Positions 23,360 to 36,407 of a DNA stretch of 64,000 nt are shown here, in pieces. The stretch spans positions 248,001 to 312,000 of the forward strand of contig QANY01007975.1 of assembly GCA_003255025.1 (NCBI GenBank), written 5' to 3'. Below the pieces are notes generated by a model. It was not told where the DNA came from. It worked only from the letters and a program-made list of their open reading frames with translations, and searched no databases. Numbering within the stretch: position 1 is the first letter of the stretch; each line of letters opens with the position of its first letter. Position numbers and translations under genes: made by a program. The stretch is from Datisca glomerata. Taxonomy: Eukaryota > Streptophyta > Magnoliopsida > Cucurbitales > Datiscaceae.

Positions 23360-23850
23360 AAGTAAAGGAATTATGATTTGTCCGCTCCTAAGGACTTAGG
23401 TTCAAATAAAGAACCATGACCCTGTGTTAATTCTGAGAGAATGACTTATGAATTGCCCACTCCTAAGGACTTAGGCTCAAATAAAGAACCATGACTCCAT
23501 TTTTATTTTGAGATGATGACTTACGAATTGTATGTTTATGAGAACTTATGCTCAAATAAAGAACCATGGTCTCGTTTTCATTCTAAGAGAAAGACTTACG
23601 AACTACCCGCTTCTAAGGACTTTGGTTCAAATAAAGAACTATAGTCTCGTTTTCATTTTTTACATTCTGAGAGGACATATGAATTGATCGTTTCTGAGGA
23701 CTTATGCTCAAATAAAGAACTATGGTCCCGTCTTCATTATGAGAGAATGACTTAGGAACTGTCCGCTCCCAAGAACTTAAGTTCAAATAAAGAACCATGG
23801 CACCATTTTCATTTTCTGCATTCTGAGAGGTCCTATAAATTGTTCGCTTT
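23360..23850 (+). repeat. Tandem array 2: ~75-bp unit
   Basis: About seven copies of a unit containing CTCCTAAGGACTTAGG, CTCAAATAAAGAACCATG and a closing TTCTGAGAGAATGA. Units differ by small insertions such as TTTTTTACA. Confidence 0.85.
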
Positions 23851-23869
23851 TATATACTTAAACTTTCGC

Positions 23870-24295
23870 TTGTTTTGATTTTCACATTTCTAGGAGAATG
23901 TTTTCCCGCTTCCAAGGACTTGGGCCACAAGACCGCCGATCTTGGTTTCCACATTTCTGAGAGAAGGTTTTTCCCGCTCCCAAGGGCTTAGGCCACAAGC
24001 ACGTCAACCTTTAATTTTCATATTTTAGAGAGAATATTTTTCTCACTTTTAAGTACTTAGGTCACAAGAGCATCGAGCTTTAATTTCAACATTTTAGAGA
24101 GAAGGTTGTTCCCGCTCTCAAGGGCTTAAACCACAAGATGACCGACCTTTATTTTCACATTTCTAGAGAAGGATTTTCCCGCTCCCTAGGGCTTAGGTTA
24201 CAAGACTGTCGACCTTTAATTTCTACATTTTAGAGAGAGGGTTTTTCTCGCTCCCAATAGCTTAGGCCACAAGACCGCCGACCTTGTTTTGTTTG
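23870..24295 (+). repeat. Tandem array 3: ~68-bp unit
   Basis: Six copies of a unit with ACATTTCTGAGAGAAGG, TTTTTCCCGCTCCCAAGG and CTTAGGCCACAAGACCGCCG. It follows array 2 directly and shares the CCCAAGGnCTTAGG core with it, so the two probably have a common origin. Confidence 0.85.
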
Positions 24296-24379
24296 CTTTG
24301 CTGTAGAAGATAGAGAGTTGACACTATGAATTTGTCTTGTAAGTTCGGATCAACTTTACTTTTAAGCAGTCTTAATGTA

Positions 24380-25175
24380 TCGTGTCATAACTTTCTATAG
24401 GAAGCTCATAATTGAATTTCGTGAAATTCTCCAAGAAGTTGATTTTCATATGTTTCTGATGATATATGATTTGTCGTGTATTGGCTTCCAATTAATATAA
24501 TTTAACTTTCAAAATTGACTATTCTACATAATCTGCTTTGAAAATTATTGTAACTTTTGCTCAGGAGCTATGAATCGAGTTCTGCAAATTTTTATCCATA
24601 TATTTCTAATAATATATAAATCTTCATGCAATACTTTCCGAATCAACACATTTTAAAGATTAAATGTGAAAGATGTGAATAGCCTTACCTTTTTGAATAG
24701 TTTGTACAAAAAATTACTGTAACTTTTGATCAAAAGTTCTAAATTAAATTCCCTAAAATTATCTAAAAATTAGACTTCCATATATTTTTTATGATATTAT
24801 ATTTGTCATGTGATTCACATCCATCCGGTATAGTTTAATTTATGAAGTTGACTAATCTGCATAATCTTCATTTCTGAACAGCTTTAATGAAAATTATCAT
24901 AACTTTTGTTCGGGAGCTCCAATTCTAGTTCTGTAAAATTATTCAAGAATTAGACATCCATATATTTCTAATGATATAATGTGTTATATAATACTATAAA
25001 AAATCGATACAGTTTAAAAATTAAATATCAAAAGCATGAATATGTTTACTTTCTTGAACAGCACCAACGAAAACTGTCATAACTTTTGATCGAGAGCTCC
25101 GAATTGATTTCCATAAAATTTTACAAAAGTAGACTTCCATATCTTTCTGATGATATATGATTTGTCATGTATTTC
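24380..25175 (+). repeat. Tandem array 4: ~160-180-bp unit
   Basis: Five copies of a unit with TCATAACTTTTGATCGGGAG, AATTAGACTTCCATATAT and TGATATATGATTTGTCATG. The AACTTT landmark recurs at about 24390, 24551, 24722, 24901 and 25081, so spacing is 161-180 bp. Divergence between copies is high, indicating age. Confidence 0.8.
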
Positions 25176-25189
25176 TCCTCCAACATTTA

Positions 25190-25690
25190 CCGTTTTCCTT
25201 TTTCCCTACCCAATTCCGTACCCATAGTCGTTTCCCTTTCCGTTTCCGTTGCGGTTCCCATAGTCGATGACGTACCCATTTTTTGTTTCTGTATTTAGTT
25301 TCTGTACTCATAGTCATTTCCATTTCCGTTTCTGCAGCCAATGTTGTACCCGTTTTCCATTTCCATGTTTAGTTGTCACACTCAAGCTGTTTCCGTTGCC
25401 ATAGTCGATGTCGTACCCATTTTTCATTTCCGTATTTGGTTGCAATACTCATAGCTGTTTTCATTTATGTTGTCATACCCATTTCTTTTTTTGTATTTAG
25501 TTTCCATACTTAGTTTTTGTAATAATGACATATAGAGAAATAATAATGACGTAAATGAAATATGCTAATAATAATGTTAATCGAATATACAAGGGACGAG
25601 TTTATCATTTTTCGTTTCCATTTCTACTTCTAACCCGTAGTCGTTTCCGTTTCTACTTTCAACATGTTTCCATTTTCATTTCTGATTTTT
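25190..25690 (+). repeat. Tandem array 5: ~60-bp pyrimidine-rich unit
   Basis: At least six degenerate copies of a C/T-rich unit with GTTTCCGTTTCCGTT, CGTACCCATTTTTC and GTATTTAGTTTC. No frame is conserved. Confidence 0.7.
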
Positions 25691-25777
25691 TTCCTGTTGT
25701 TGAGAGGACGTTTGATTTGGTTCTGAGCATTTTAAAGATAATAATTTAGAGAGATAATAAAAGAATAAAAACACCAC

Positions 25778-26153
25778 GATTTACGTGAAAACCCTTAAAG
25801 GGAAGAAAACCGCGGGAACATTCTTGTATTCCATGCAGGTATTGTCTCGTGTGTATGTGCGTTTTGTATGTTGTTTCATATGCCTCTATTTATAAGTTTT
25901 TCACTGATTACAGAATATAATCAAATCCCACAAAAAATGGGTGAGAATATGCTACTAAAATCGAGTTTATCAACATTAGCAACTAAGTAAATCTTGATCG
26001 TTTGATCAATTTAATGATCTTGATTAGCTTCTCATTAGATTGCCACATTGGCAAGCCATGTACTTTCTTCTTATTGGTCTATTCTTTATAAAAGCCTTTT
26101 TGATCCTATGATTCTCGCTCTATCTTCTCTTCGATGGAGTCTTCGGTCTAGAT
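25778..26153. repeat. LTR-like direct repeat, right copy
   Basis: Partner of 22026-22412. It begins with ACGATTTACGTGAAAACCC, a motif often seen near the ends of plant LTRs. Together the two copies suggest a ~4.1-kb non-autonomous LTR-type element loaded with tandem repeats. Confidence 0.6.
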
Positions 26154-26389
26154 AAATGGGTAGGGTATGGGTAATACCCAATATCCATTGGGTTATTCTA
26201 AAAAACTTGTACCTCCTCTTCCCATGCAACTCTGATTAAGGGCATTTTCTCCATCTCCGATGATTATCCTGAAGACAACAATATAAGTAGTGCAAATTAT
26301 GGTGTGATTCTCATTTTCGCTCATGATTTTTTTTATTAGAACAAAGAAGAAATATATTAAGGAATGGAGAAAGTACATCAAGGTGGTTT

Positions 26390-29300
26390 AAAGCCACAAA
26401 TAGAGAAGAGTTTATCCCTATTATGATGGCTCTCTCAACCCCGAGTATTTTCAGTGGGTTCGTAGTGACCAACTGCTTCTTAGTTGGATAAGGTCAACCA
26501 TGAGTGATAGGGTGCTTGGCTTAGTCCTGCAATATGAGACCTCAATAGGACTTTGGCTTGCTCTAGAATGAACCTACACAAGCAGATCAAAAGCTAAGTT
26601 ACTAAGCCTAAAAAAATCATTGTACTTCACAAGAAAGGATGATAGAAATATATTAGACTTATATATATGTTATTAGAACCATTGGAGACCAACTCCTAGT
26701 AGCAGGTGATGCTATAAACGAACAAGATCTTATCCTACACATCTTAAATGGTTTGCCAGCTGAGTTTGACCCCATAGTAGTGAATATCACTTCTAGTCCT
26801 GATAACCTCACAATAGAGGAAGTTCAATCACTGTTGCTCATCCATGAGTTGTATGTGCCAGCAAAGAAGAACTCAAGAGCACTAACTTGCACTGTTTAGC
26901 TGTACAATGAATCTACACCTGTTTCAACTATAACTAATACTAATGACTTTTATTCCAAGAAAGATGATATTTTTACTCTTAGAAATTCTCTTATTCCCTC
27001 TGTAACTTCTTCTTGTGTATTAAACTCATCATATAAGTTCAATAAAAATATCTTTGGTGCTCCATCTGTCTCTAAGCTCAATACACCTATGTATGTACAT
27101 TTTTCTGCTGCTGCATCTAATGATTTTAATATCTGTCATTTAAAATTAGGTCATTTTCTACTAATGTTGTTAATACAATACTTAGTCAACTTCATTTATC
27201 GTCCTTGTACAACTCTCACTCAGTCTGTTCTGCTTGCCAATTAGGTAAAAGTCATAGGCTCACTCACTCTATCTCGTACCTGTCACAACTCAGCCATTGG
27301 AACTCATTCATTCAGACCTATGGGGTCCTACACCACTGACCTCAAATGGATATAGATATTACATACACTTCTTACATGATTTTTTCAGGTACACTTGGAT
27401 ATTTCCTCTTAAACTTAAGTTTGATGCATTTAAGACTTTTCTTCATTTTAAGGCCTTAGTTGAAAAATAGTTTGGTTTCCTCTTAAACTCTCAATTTTTC
27501 TTCACTATACCAATGTCTATACGGTACTACATCATATTATCATTTTCTTAAAGCATTTGTCTGCGCATGTTACCCTCATCTAAGACCTTACAATACACAT
27601 AAGTTGACTTTTAGATCTGCATTATGTGTCTTTTTTGGATATTCATCAAGTCATAAAGGTTACCTATGCTTACATCCATCTGGTAGATTATTTATCGTTG
27701 TTAATGTCATCTTTGATGAGCATAAGTTTCCTTTTCTTCATGGTTTTATGCATAAGTCTTCTCCCGTGACTGGTGTAATTCCTGCTTTGTCTTCCTAGTC
27801 AATTCCTTCACCGCCACTAACATTACCTGCATGTTCTTCTTCTTCCACTGGCTTAACTACTCATGCAAGCTCCATCTTAAGGTACTATAGTATCTCCCCC
27901 ACTTTGTGTTCCTACTTCTTCACCTGATTCTATGCCAACTCGTCCACCTCAGTCAGTTCCTTGTCTCAGCCCACTATCTTATTTCAGTCAACCACCGCAC
28001 CTCTGGTCAATTCTCAAGCTGTTCTTCCTTCTTCTACTATGAATGTTCATCCAATGGTCACGAAAGCAAAGTCAGGGATCAGAAAACCTAAGGTTTATGC
28101 TACTATTTTTTCTCAACCTACTCACACAGAACCAAAGTCTGTTATCTAGGCCTTGGCTGACCCTCACTGGCAAAGATGCAAGCTGAATTCTCTGCTTTCC
28201 AACTCAACAACACATGGACCTTGGTACCCCTTCATCCCTCTATGAATATAATTGGAAATAAATGGTTATTCAGGCTCAAGCTTCACCCAAATGACACCAT
28301 TCAAAGGAACAAGGCCAGGCTGGTAGTAAAAGGTTTCCACCAAACACCGGGGTTAGATTATGCAAAACCTTTAGTCCAGTGGTAAAACTAATCATTGTCA
28401 GACTTATTCTCACTATTGCTATCACAAACAAATGGCCTATTAGACAACTGGATGTTAACAATACGTTTCTCCATGGTAATATCTCAGAAATAGTGTAGAT
28501 GTAGCAACATGTTGGGTTCACTAACTCCTCAAGGCCAACCTATGTTTATAAGCTCAATAAGACTCTCTATGGCCTCAAACAGGCCCCTCGAGCCTGGTAT
28601 GACAAGCTCAAGTTCACCTTACTTCACAAAGGTTTCGAGGTTGCCAAGTCAGACATTTCCTTGTTTATTCTGCATCACTCTGACATAACGATTTACCTAC
28701 TTGTGTATGTAAATGACATACTGATTACGGGCAGTGATTCCAAGTACATTATCAATCTTACTGTATCTCTTCATTTAACATTTTCATCGAAAGATCTTGG
28801 TTCTCTCCATTACTTTCTAGGCATTAAAGTCACCACCTCTCCTTCTAGTATGCACTTGTCTCAAACTAGGTATATTGCTGACCTGTTGCACAAAACTCAA
28901 ATGGAATCTGCCAAGCCCTGTCCAACTTCTGTCACTGTCTTAACTAAGCTCACCAAGGATGGAGGTGTCTCACTCTCTGACATTTCACAATATAGGAGTC
29001 TCAGTTGGGCACTTCAATATGCTACTATAACCAGGCTAGATATTGCCTTCATAGTCAACAGGTTGAACCAGTATTTACACTGCCCCACTTCTCTTCATTG
29101 GCAGGCATGCAAAAGACTTTTAAGGTATCTAAAAGGTACTCTTCATGAAGGCTTACTTCTCAAGCCAGCCTATTCCTTCAACTTGGAAGCCTTCTCTGAT
29201 GCAGATTGGGCTAGTTGCTCCGATGATATCAAATCCACTTGTGGCTATGCTGTGTTTCTTGGATCCTCTCTACTATCTTGGTCCTCAAAGAAGCAATATG

Positions 29301-29666
29301 CTGTAGATAGAAGTAGCACAGAGTGTGAGTATCGGGCCTTAGCTCACACAACTGCAGAAATTACTTAGATTCAGTCTCTCCTTCGTGAAATACACTGTCC
29401 TCTCTCTTCTACATCAGTTATTTGGTGTGACAATCAGGGTGCTGCTTCCATATCCTCTAATCCATTCTCTCATACTTGAACTAAGTATATTGAGAATGAT
29501 GTCCATTTTGTAGTGGACAAGGTTCTTGTAAGGCAGCTGGACATTCAGTATATACCATCAACTGAGCAGGTTGCTGATCTATTTACCAAAGTCCTTTCTG
29601 AACAGCAATTCACCTATCTGAAAAACAAGCTAAATGTGGCTAACTCCCCCTTTAGCTTAAGGGGGA
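26390..29666 (+). pseudogene. Ty1/copia element C, gag to RNase H, degenerate
   Basis: A gag part at 26440-26900 reads PQYFQWVRSDQLLLSWIRST and then decays. Integrase pieces lie at about 27120-27720 (YSSSHKGYLCLHPSGRL). RT runs from about 28180 (AEFSAFQLNNTWTLVP, GNKWLFRLKLHPNDTI) through YGLKQAPRAWYDKL to VYVNDILITGS, where the usual YVDD is YVND. The connection and RNase H (28980-29600) have AFSDADWASCSDDIKSTCGY, SSTECEYRALAHTTAE and a ...VADLFTK end. A 235-codon frame is open at 28661-29368, so this part is the youngest-looking. The polypurine tract AAGGGGGA sits at 29660-29666. Stops in gag and integrase and the D-to-N change in the RT active site mean it is inactive. No 5' LTR is visible. 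Confidence 0.9.
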
Positions 29667-29960
29667 TGTTAAGGCAATAAGCTAAAGTAGTGCCACGTGT
29701 TCTCTTTTAGCCTTCTCAGCTCATGACTCAGCTTCTCTTACCTCACTGCCAGATCATCTTTGGTTGTTAAGAAAAGCATTGTGCTCTCTCTCGTGCTCTT
29801 TGGTGTGCTCTAATGGTTGCTTGACAAATTCCTGCTCTTGCTAACAAACTAGATTCTTTTCCTTTTCTCTAAGTTTTACTGCTAATATATAAATTTGGTA
29901 CTAGTCTATTATTGTTATGATAATTTCTCCAGTGATTGAATATGATACCTAAATCAGTGA
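29667..29960 (+). repeat. Copia C 3' LTR, incomplete
   Basis: It starts TGTTAAGGCAATAAGC directly after the polypurine tract. It runs at least to the CTT microsatellite, where the right end cannot be fixed because a LINE tail lies there. Confidence 0.6.
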
Positions 29961-30006
29961 TCTTCTTCTTCTTCTTCTTCTTCTTCTTCTTCTTCTTCTT
30001 CTTCTT

Positions 30007-30036
<30 letters not shown>
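29961..30036. repeat. (CTT/GAA)n microsatellite, ~25 units
   Basis: An uninterrupted TTC/CTT run. On the minus strand it is a (GAA)n tail directly attached to the 3' end of the LINE at 30039. It may also have grown from the CTT-rich end of the copia C LTR. Confidence 0.9.
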
Positions 30037-30037
<1 letters not shown>

Positions 30038-30038
30038 A

Positions 30039-33000
30039 GTTCAACTATCTTGATCCAACCAGAAGGGGGAGCAGACTAGTGATACCCAAAAACAAGCAAA
30101 CTAGAAAAAGACTTAAGACTTGAAGTGAACCGGGAAAGATATAGGTTCAAAGAACTACAAGCCAAAGTCTTAGAAGCATGCAAAATAACCGAAGATATCA
30201 TCAAATTATTAATCACACAGTCATGAGAAATAGGACCTAAAATCAAACCATAATTGGCATGGATAGATACATGAGAAGAATCAGAAACCGGCCCAGAAAT
30301 AACAACATACATATTAAGGGGAACATTATTAGGACAAAGCAATAAATCATCAATATTAGGATCAGGGAAAGGAGAATAAAAAAGGAAAGGGAGACTATTG
30401 GCATTACAATGGTTAGAAAAATAAATTAGAGCTTGGTTAACAATAAGATGAGGATTAACATGTTTCCCTTAAAAAATAAAGAGATTTCTCTTTTTCCAAA
30501 TGAACCAACAAAAGCAACGAAAAAAAAGAATCATGATCAAACTACTATCAGGATGAGATTTGAGATCCAAAAATCTATCAAACAACTAATCATTAAAATT
30601 ATACTTATATTCATCAGGGATTGTCAAATGAAAATGAGAGAAACCAGGTAGCTTTGGCCCAATTACGGCCAAAGAGAAGATGGTCAATAGACTCATTATT
30701 TTCACAGATTGGGCAACAACTATCAAATATGATATTCCTAAAGCATAAATTACTTTTAGTGGAGAGATAGTTGGATAAAACTCTCCACATGAAAATTTTG
30801 ATTTTCTAAGGAGATTTAATATGCCAGAAATCAGGCTTGATAGCATAAAAAGTAGAGGCATTAAGACCTAAAGAAGAGAGCTTACCATAAAAATAACTTT
30901 ATAACCAGATTTAACACTGTAGATGTCATTCTTATAGAATGGTCAGATAGGCACACCTAGCAAGATGAATAGATAAGATTTTATGCATAATCTCAGGGAA
31001 AAGATGAGAAATAATGTCCCTATTCCAATTAAAACCATTACTTGAAATAAGGTCAGAAACTTTATTAAAGCTATGACTTTTAAAGGTAGAAATAGAGTCA
31101 CAATTAGGAATCAAGATATTATCCCAAATGTCAATGTTGCTATCATTACCAAATCTTCATAAAGCATATTTATTAATGATGTCATTGCCATGACAAATAT
31201 TTTTCCAAACCCAAGAGCTATTTTTACGACAGTTAACATGAAGAAAATCAGAGTTAGGACGGTGCAAACCCTTAAGAATCCTGGAGCAAAGACTATTGTG
31301 ATTGGCATAAATGTTCCAAGCTTGTTTTACTAAGAGAGAAGAATTGAAAGCTTCAAAATCTCTAAAATCTCTAAAATCTAGCCCACATCTATCTTTAATT
31401 ATATTAAGCTTATTCTAATAACACCATCTTATACCTCTATTATCGGAATCATGCCCACCAACAATTAGAAATAGCATACTAAAGCTTCTTACAAACAGAT
31501 TTAGGAAACCTAAAAATATGCATAGCGTAAGAAGGCAATGACTTGTCAATAAGTTTAAAAGAACCTTTTTACCCCCTAATGACAACAAACTCGAATTCCA
31601 ACTAAAAACTTTAATATCCATTTTCTCAAGTAAAGAGGCATACAAAGCAGATTTGGAAGAAGTCCAAACAATAGGAAGACCAAAAGAAAGATCATGGTTA
31701 GATTTAGTAGGAAAATTAAGAATGCTGGCCAAATAGTTTCGCTTAGAAGAAGGAACATCCTCGCTAAATCACACACTTTTCCTATTATTAACATTTTGGC
31801 CAGAAGCATTACAATATTTAAAAATATATAAATTAACGTTAAAACATGATTTATTATTAGCCTCATAAAATAATAAACAGTCGTCAGCATAAAGGAGATG
31901 AGAAATAGGAGGGCATGATCTTTTCATAACAAAAGGATCAATTAAACCGTTATTAGTGAACTTATGCAAAGTACAAAATAAATAATTGACAATAATAATA
32001 AACAGATAAGGAGATAGGGGATCACCCAACCTAAGGCCTCTTTAAGGCTGAAAAGGAGCCACATGGGCTGCCATTAAGAATAAGCTTGTAATTAATAGAC
32101 GACACACATACCATAATTCATTTTACAACCAAATTACTAAAACCAAGTTTAAGAAGAAGCTTTCTAAGAAAGAGCCTATCCATTCTATCAAAGGCCTTAG
32201 TCATATCAGATTTTATAGCAAGAATACATTTCCTACCTCTTTTCCTTTTTTTAATGTGATAAAAAACTTCTTGAGCAACTATAATGTTATCTTGAATGAA
32301 CCTCCCACTTACAAAAGTAACTTGATTTTCAAAACTAAAAGAATAGAGGAAATGTTTGATTCTATTAACAATTATCTTAGAAAAAACTTTATAACTAAAG
32401 TTACACAAGGCAATGGGCCTAAAATCAGAAGGTAATTCAGGCTATTAATCTTAGGGATTAAAGTTATAAAAGTCTCATTAACTGAATTAGGAAGATAGCC
32501 ATTACCAAAGAAGTCAAGGGCAACATTACAAAGGCCATTAATGATCTACCAAATCCAATTATTTTGGTAGAAAAGCCCTGACATCCCATCAAGGACCAGG
32601 AGCTTTCTCACCACCAAGAGAGAAAACAGCATGCTTTACATCAACAAAAGTAATAGGCTGAGAAAAAATGTTATTAATATTATCATCAATAGCAAGATTA
32701 ACATGATCAAGGACCCAATTAACATCAGAAGTAGGCTCCCTAGCATAACTATCTTTTTAAGCAAAACACAAGCAATATCATAATCACTTTGCACCCAAAA
32801 ACCAAAATTATTTTTAAGCCTTTTGATGTAGTTACCAAATCTTCTTTTAAGAACAGATGAGTGAAAATAAGCAGTGTTTTTATCACCATATCTAGGCCAG
32901 TGTTTTTTTAATACTCCAGTAAAGCTCTTTTTTCCAAAGCTTACTTAAATTATCCTTGATATGAGACTTCTTAAGTATGTGACTGTCAATATCATCATTA

Positions 33001-34460
33001 AGATTACTCATTTCATTTTTAAGTGTAATAATTTCTTCTTTTAAGATTACCTATGTGGTCCTTATTCCAACTTCTAATCTCATTCTTAATTTTAGAGATG
33101 AAGTTGGCCATATACCTCTAGGTTTAGTAACCATATTTATAACTTTAGTGAGCATAAAAAAACCCATTTTCCTCATGTCATTTAGGCTCATATTTAAAGG
33201 ATTTTCTAGCATGAGAAATATGATTATCCAGACAGAGAATGAGCATATTATGATCAGAACCTATATTAGGAGGAATACTGACATCAATATGAGGAAATTT
33301 ATTAAGGGTAGCCTCATTAATTAGGACATTATCAAGCCTTTCTTGGATGAAATTAGGACCATACCTATTGCTCCTCCATGTTCCTCCATGTGAAGAAATT
33401 ATCCTTTAGCTTTGAGATCAAAAGTATCATGTTAGTGAAATTTCTAAAATCACTAGCACTCTTGTGAACAACAAGCCTACTCCCAACTTTCCCATGAGAA
33501 AAAGCTAGCTCATTAAAGTCCCTAGTAATAAACCAAGGACTGGAAGAACCTAGATTTTTATTAGGGGTGTGCACGATTCGGTTCGGTCGGTTAGTAAAGC
33601 ATTTTTGTAATCGAACCGAATTCACCGGTTATCTAAAATACTGAACCGAGCCGAACTGGTGTAATCAAAAGAATCGAACTGAATGAAACCGAAATGAACG
33701 GTTTGTTTTCGATTACTTGTAACCGGTCGGCTATATTTATAAATTTTTTAGAAAAAATAGCAAAAATCATTAAATTAAAAATATCAACACTCAACACAAT
33801 TAAAATATGTATGTCTAATTAATAATTATGTCTCATTTTTAATAATATATGTCTAATTTGTAGAGCCATTAAATAATATTATCATCCCTACTGCCATTAA
33901 CAAAGGTAAAGAAACCAAAATCATTAATCATAACATCAATAACATTTGTAGAGCCATAAATAATATTAACAGAGATAGAACTATTCCAAAAAACAGAAAG
34001 ACTACCGAAAGACCAACATGATCGATTATAAAGGGATAATAAAAAATTTAAAGTTCTAGAGAATACCTCAGCTCTGGACTTCTTCATTTTAGTTTCAGGT
34101 AAGCAGATCAAGTGGGGTTTGTAAAGATGACAGCATCTTTAAGAGCAAGAACTGTCAAAGGGTTCCCCAACCCTTAACAGTTCCAGATAATAAGCCACCA
34201 TTGCACCAACATTAACATTGTGGTAAGTTTCCACGAGTAGCTCTTGAAGATTTAGAATTCCAGTCGTTTCTTTCTGTTTTAGCCCTCTTAGCACCAATTA
34301 CCTCATTGATTTTCAGAATGGTCTCCTTTTTATTAACTTCCCTTTACCCTGACTTCTCCTATTCAGCATCTTGAGACTCTCTTTTGTAGTAAATCTGAAC
34401 TCATGATTGTCAAGGTTCTTCTGTTGATATCATCTCCAAAGAGCTTCTTTCAGAAGGAGA
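30039..34460 (-). pseudogene. LINE (non-LTR) retrotransposon, all domains present but broken
   Basis: Read on minus, 3' of a degenerate leader: endonuclease start WNCxGLGNPLTVLALKDAV (about 34195-34130); later endonuclease parts at 34111-33870 and 33625-33365 (SSSPWFITRDFNELAFSHGK); reverse transcriptase at 32408-31580 with KIIVNRIKHFL, SFENQVTFVSGRFIQDN, MGDPLSPYLF and the active site LLYADDCLLF; and the zinc-binding zf-RVT region at 30861-30600 (VAQSVKIMSLLTIFSLA in one frame, CCPICENNESIDHLLFG in another). The YADD catalytic box is intact but many stops and shifts are present. The 3' end leads into a (GAA)n tail. The endonuclease is split by a hAT-like insertion at about 33562-33890. Confidence 0.85.
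33562..33890. mobile_element. hAT-like MITE inside the LINE endonuclease
   Basis: It starts TAGGGGTGTGCACGATTCGG and has CGAACCGAA/GGTTCGG-rich subterminal sequence, like the MITE at 3552. The right end is uncertain: ATCATCCCTA at 33881-33890 would be a weak inverted match, and no 8-bp target duplication was found. A 25-bp stretch (TTTGTAGAGCCATTAAATAA...) at about 33858 is repeated near 33943, so the right junction looks rearranged. Confidence 0.5.
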
Positions 34461-34469
34461 GTTTGTAGT

Positions 34470-35110
34470 TTTTTTTAGACAATTAAATTTCATCAATTTT
34501 ATAATTTTATAATCAAATTAAGTTCAATGAATTGAATGGTGAAGCTAAAAACTATAAAATTTATAATTGAATCAAACCATAATTTATCAATGTTACAATA
34601 GAATAACAATAAAATTAATCACTTTTGTAATCAAGTGGAAACGGAATTAATTTTTTTTATAACAAAACTAAATAGTTTTATAATCGAAAATCAAACTAAA
34701 ATTCATCAAGTATACGATTTAACAAAACTGAATCGTCAATTTTATAATCGAACCAAAATAGAATTCATTATTTTATCATCAAATCAAACTGAATTATCAA
34801 TTGAATAACTAAAACTAAAATTCATCAATTATAATCAAATCGAACCAAAGTTCATCAATTCAACATTTGAATAACACTAAAATTCATCAATTCTACAATA
34901 AAACGGAATTAAAATTCGTCAATTTTACAATCAAACTAAACTGGATCATCAATTTTATAATCGAATAACCAATTATAGTTCATTAATTATACAATGGAAC
35001 TAAATTGGATCATCAATTTTATAATCGAATAATCATACTATCAAAGTAACTGAATCGTCAGTTTTATAATCGATTAGCCAAACTAAAATCCATCAATTTT
35101 ATTAGGTTTA
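34470..35110. repeat. AT-rich degenerate repeat region
   Basis: Repeated variants of TCATCAATTTTATAATCGAA and AACTAAAATTCATCAATT at irregular 35-60-bp spacing, more than ten times. No coding sequence. Confidence 0.7.
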
Positions 35111-35312
35111 TTTATGATGAAAATTATTGTTCAGCCTGTCAATTTGGAGTGAGAGTAAATTTAACAGAACCGTTGATCTTCATGGTCATAGTTCAGTGAA
35201 AAGAGACAAGTAAATGATGAAAATAGAAATGTTAGTTAAATAAAAAAATAGTCCTTTGTTTCCAAAACAAAAAAGAAAAATAATATATATATATATATAA
35301 AAGTACATGTTG

Positions 35313-35388
35313 GGTACCCATGTCTTAATAGTCGTTTGATACCCATGTCTTAATAGGTATTTGATACCCATGTCTTAATAGGTATTAG
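35313..35388. repeat. 25-bp tandem repeat, three copies
   Basis: TTTGATACCCATGTCTTAAT with a short linker is repeated three times. A (TA)n run lies just upstream at 35285-35300. At 35508, on minus, TAGGGATGAAAATGTGTGGG resembles an Ac-like hAT terminus, but no partner end was identified. Confidence 0.6.
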
Positions 35389-36407
35389 TTCCACCCACTC
35401 ATTTAATTTAGCGAGTGATAGGTAGAGTATGAGTAGTAAGAATTTAACATGGCTGATTAATGGGTATACACATACTCTATCCAAACCCACACATTTTCAT
35501 CCCTATTCTGGATATGAGAGTGCGATTTGTATCGTTTATTAGCAGCATAATGTTTCGGCTATGGCAGTAGAGGTTTCTTCAGTGGGTGTTTTTTCTAATC
35601 ATTGTCTTCTTTTCCTTATCTTGTTTGTTTCTCGTGAAAATGTAGATTCTTTACTGTTCTTGCCTTGGTTTGTCTGAGAAAATTTATACCTGTATTGGCT
35701 TCTTTTTAAAACTCATATAATTTCTGTCGCTAAATTTTTCTTTCCTTCCCATTAAGTGATTAGATAGAAACTCTCAGATTATGAAGGCGAGAGGAGAGAA
35801 GGGTGATCGAAGACGAAGAAAGAAGAGAGAGATAGACATGTGGGGTATGTGTGGAAGATTTTCAGCATGACACGCTTGCTTTGAATAAAATTACCCAATG
35901 TCCGTTAAGGAAATCACGTATCACTTTTATTTATTTTTTAAACGGAAGTGATGATATGGATATCTGTGAAAGAATTTTTAAACATTAGAATAAATAATTA
36001 CGGCCATTGTTGATTGAATAACAGACTAGGTCGAACAAATAATATGTTAATAATTTATTAATTTATGTTTTAATAATTATTAAAATGATATATTAAATTA
36101 ACTTATTAAAAATTGATATGTCATCTAATCAATTAATATTTTTTCTACAACTTGATCCATCTACTAAAATTACTCTAACGAAATAAGAACACCATGTTTT
36201 AGATTTAGCTTGTTGACTATCAATCTGGACTGTTCGATAAACTTTTGTCAATCTTGACTTCGAACCAAATAAAAAGAATATTTTTTTTTGTTTTCCAATT
36301 GACCTAATTTGAATTGTTGAAAACTTGTCAGATGATTCAGGTAACATAAACCATTTCCCTTGTGAACGACTCACTATGTCTTTCCTCTTCAGTTCCAATG
36401 AATTACA

